This document shows, piece after piece, positions 5,271-5,275 of a stretch of DNA of 5,275 bases. The notes below the pieces were generated by a model, which worked only from the letters and a program-made list of their open reading frames with translations, was not told the origin of the DNA and searched no databases. Numbering within the stretch: the stretch's first letter is position 1; the number at the start of each line of letters is the position of its first letter. The DNA lies in contig JANJUH010000483.1 in assembly GCA_024710675.1 (NCBI GenBank), positions 1 through 5,275 of the forward strand, written 5' to 3'. The position numbers and the translations under genes were made by a program. This stretch comes from Lysobacterales bacterium. Lineage in GTDB: Bacteria; Pseudomonadota; Gammaproteobacteria; Xanthomonadales; SZUA-5.

Positions 5271-5275
5271 CTCAA

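Overview
The window is a compact, GC-rich housekeeping locus for aerobic respiration. On the minus strand, in transcription order, it holds a 53-codon gene for an SDHAF4-type (DUF1674) succinate dehydrogenase assembly factor, then sdhC, sdhD, sdhA and the first 136 codons of sdhB, which runs off the left edge. On the plus strand, diverging from this operon, are ygfZ (folate-dependent Fe-S maintenance protein) and a gene for a secreted PhnD-like solute-binding protein.

The organism is most likely a gammaproteobacterium of the Xanthomonadales (Lysobacterales). Three things suggest this: an SDH with alphaproteobacterial/mitochondrial-like SdhA and SdhB but divergent short SdhC/SdhD anchors, ygfZ next to sdhC, and GTAG/GTGG-headed REP-type palindromes like those of Stenotrophomonas and relatives. 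This assignment comes from recalled sequence patterns, not from a search.

Layout from left to right: 1-410 sdhB (minus, partial). 411-583 is an unusually long gap inside the operon, holding three GTRG-headed palindromic repeat units. 584-2374 sdhA (minus). 2380-2763 sdhD (minus). 2775-3155 sdhC (minus). 3156-3266 is non-coding with two small inverted repeats. 3267-3428 is the SDHAF4-like gene (minus). 3429-3469 is a 41-bp divergent intergenic region. 3470-4297 ygfZ (plus). 4353-5195 is the PhnD-like protein (plus). 5196-5275 is non-coding with a perfect 9-bp stem inverted repeat near the window end.

The first six genes fit one theme. SdhCDAB is complex II, which oxidises succinate to fumarate and reduces quinone. 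SDHAF4 acts on flavinylated SdhA during assembly, and YgfZ supports Fe-S enzymes, of which SdhB (three clusters) is a major client type. The PhnD-like protein has no transporter partners in view, and its role is unknown. I see no defence system, mobile gene, CRISPR array, tRNA or rRNA here. The points most worth a second look are the very short SDHAF4 gene at the head of the operon and the REP cluster between sdhA and sdhB.
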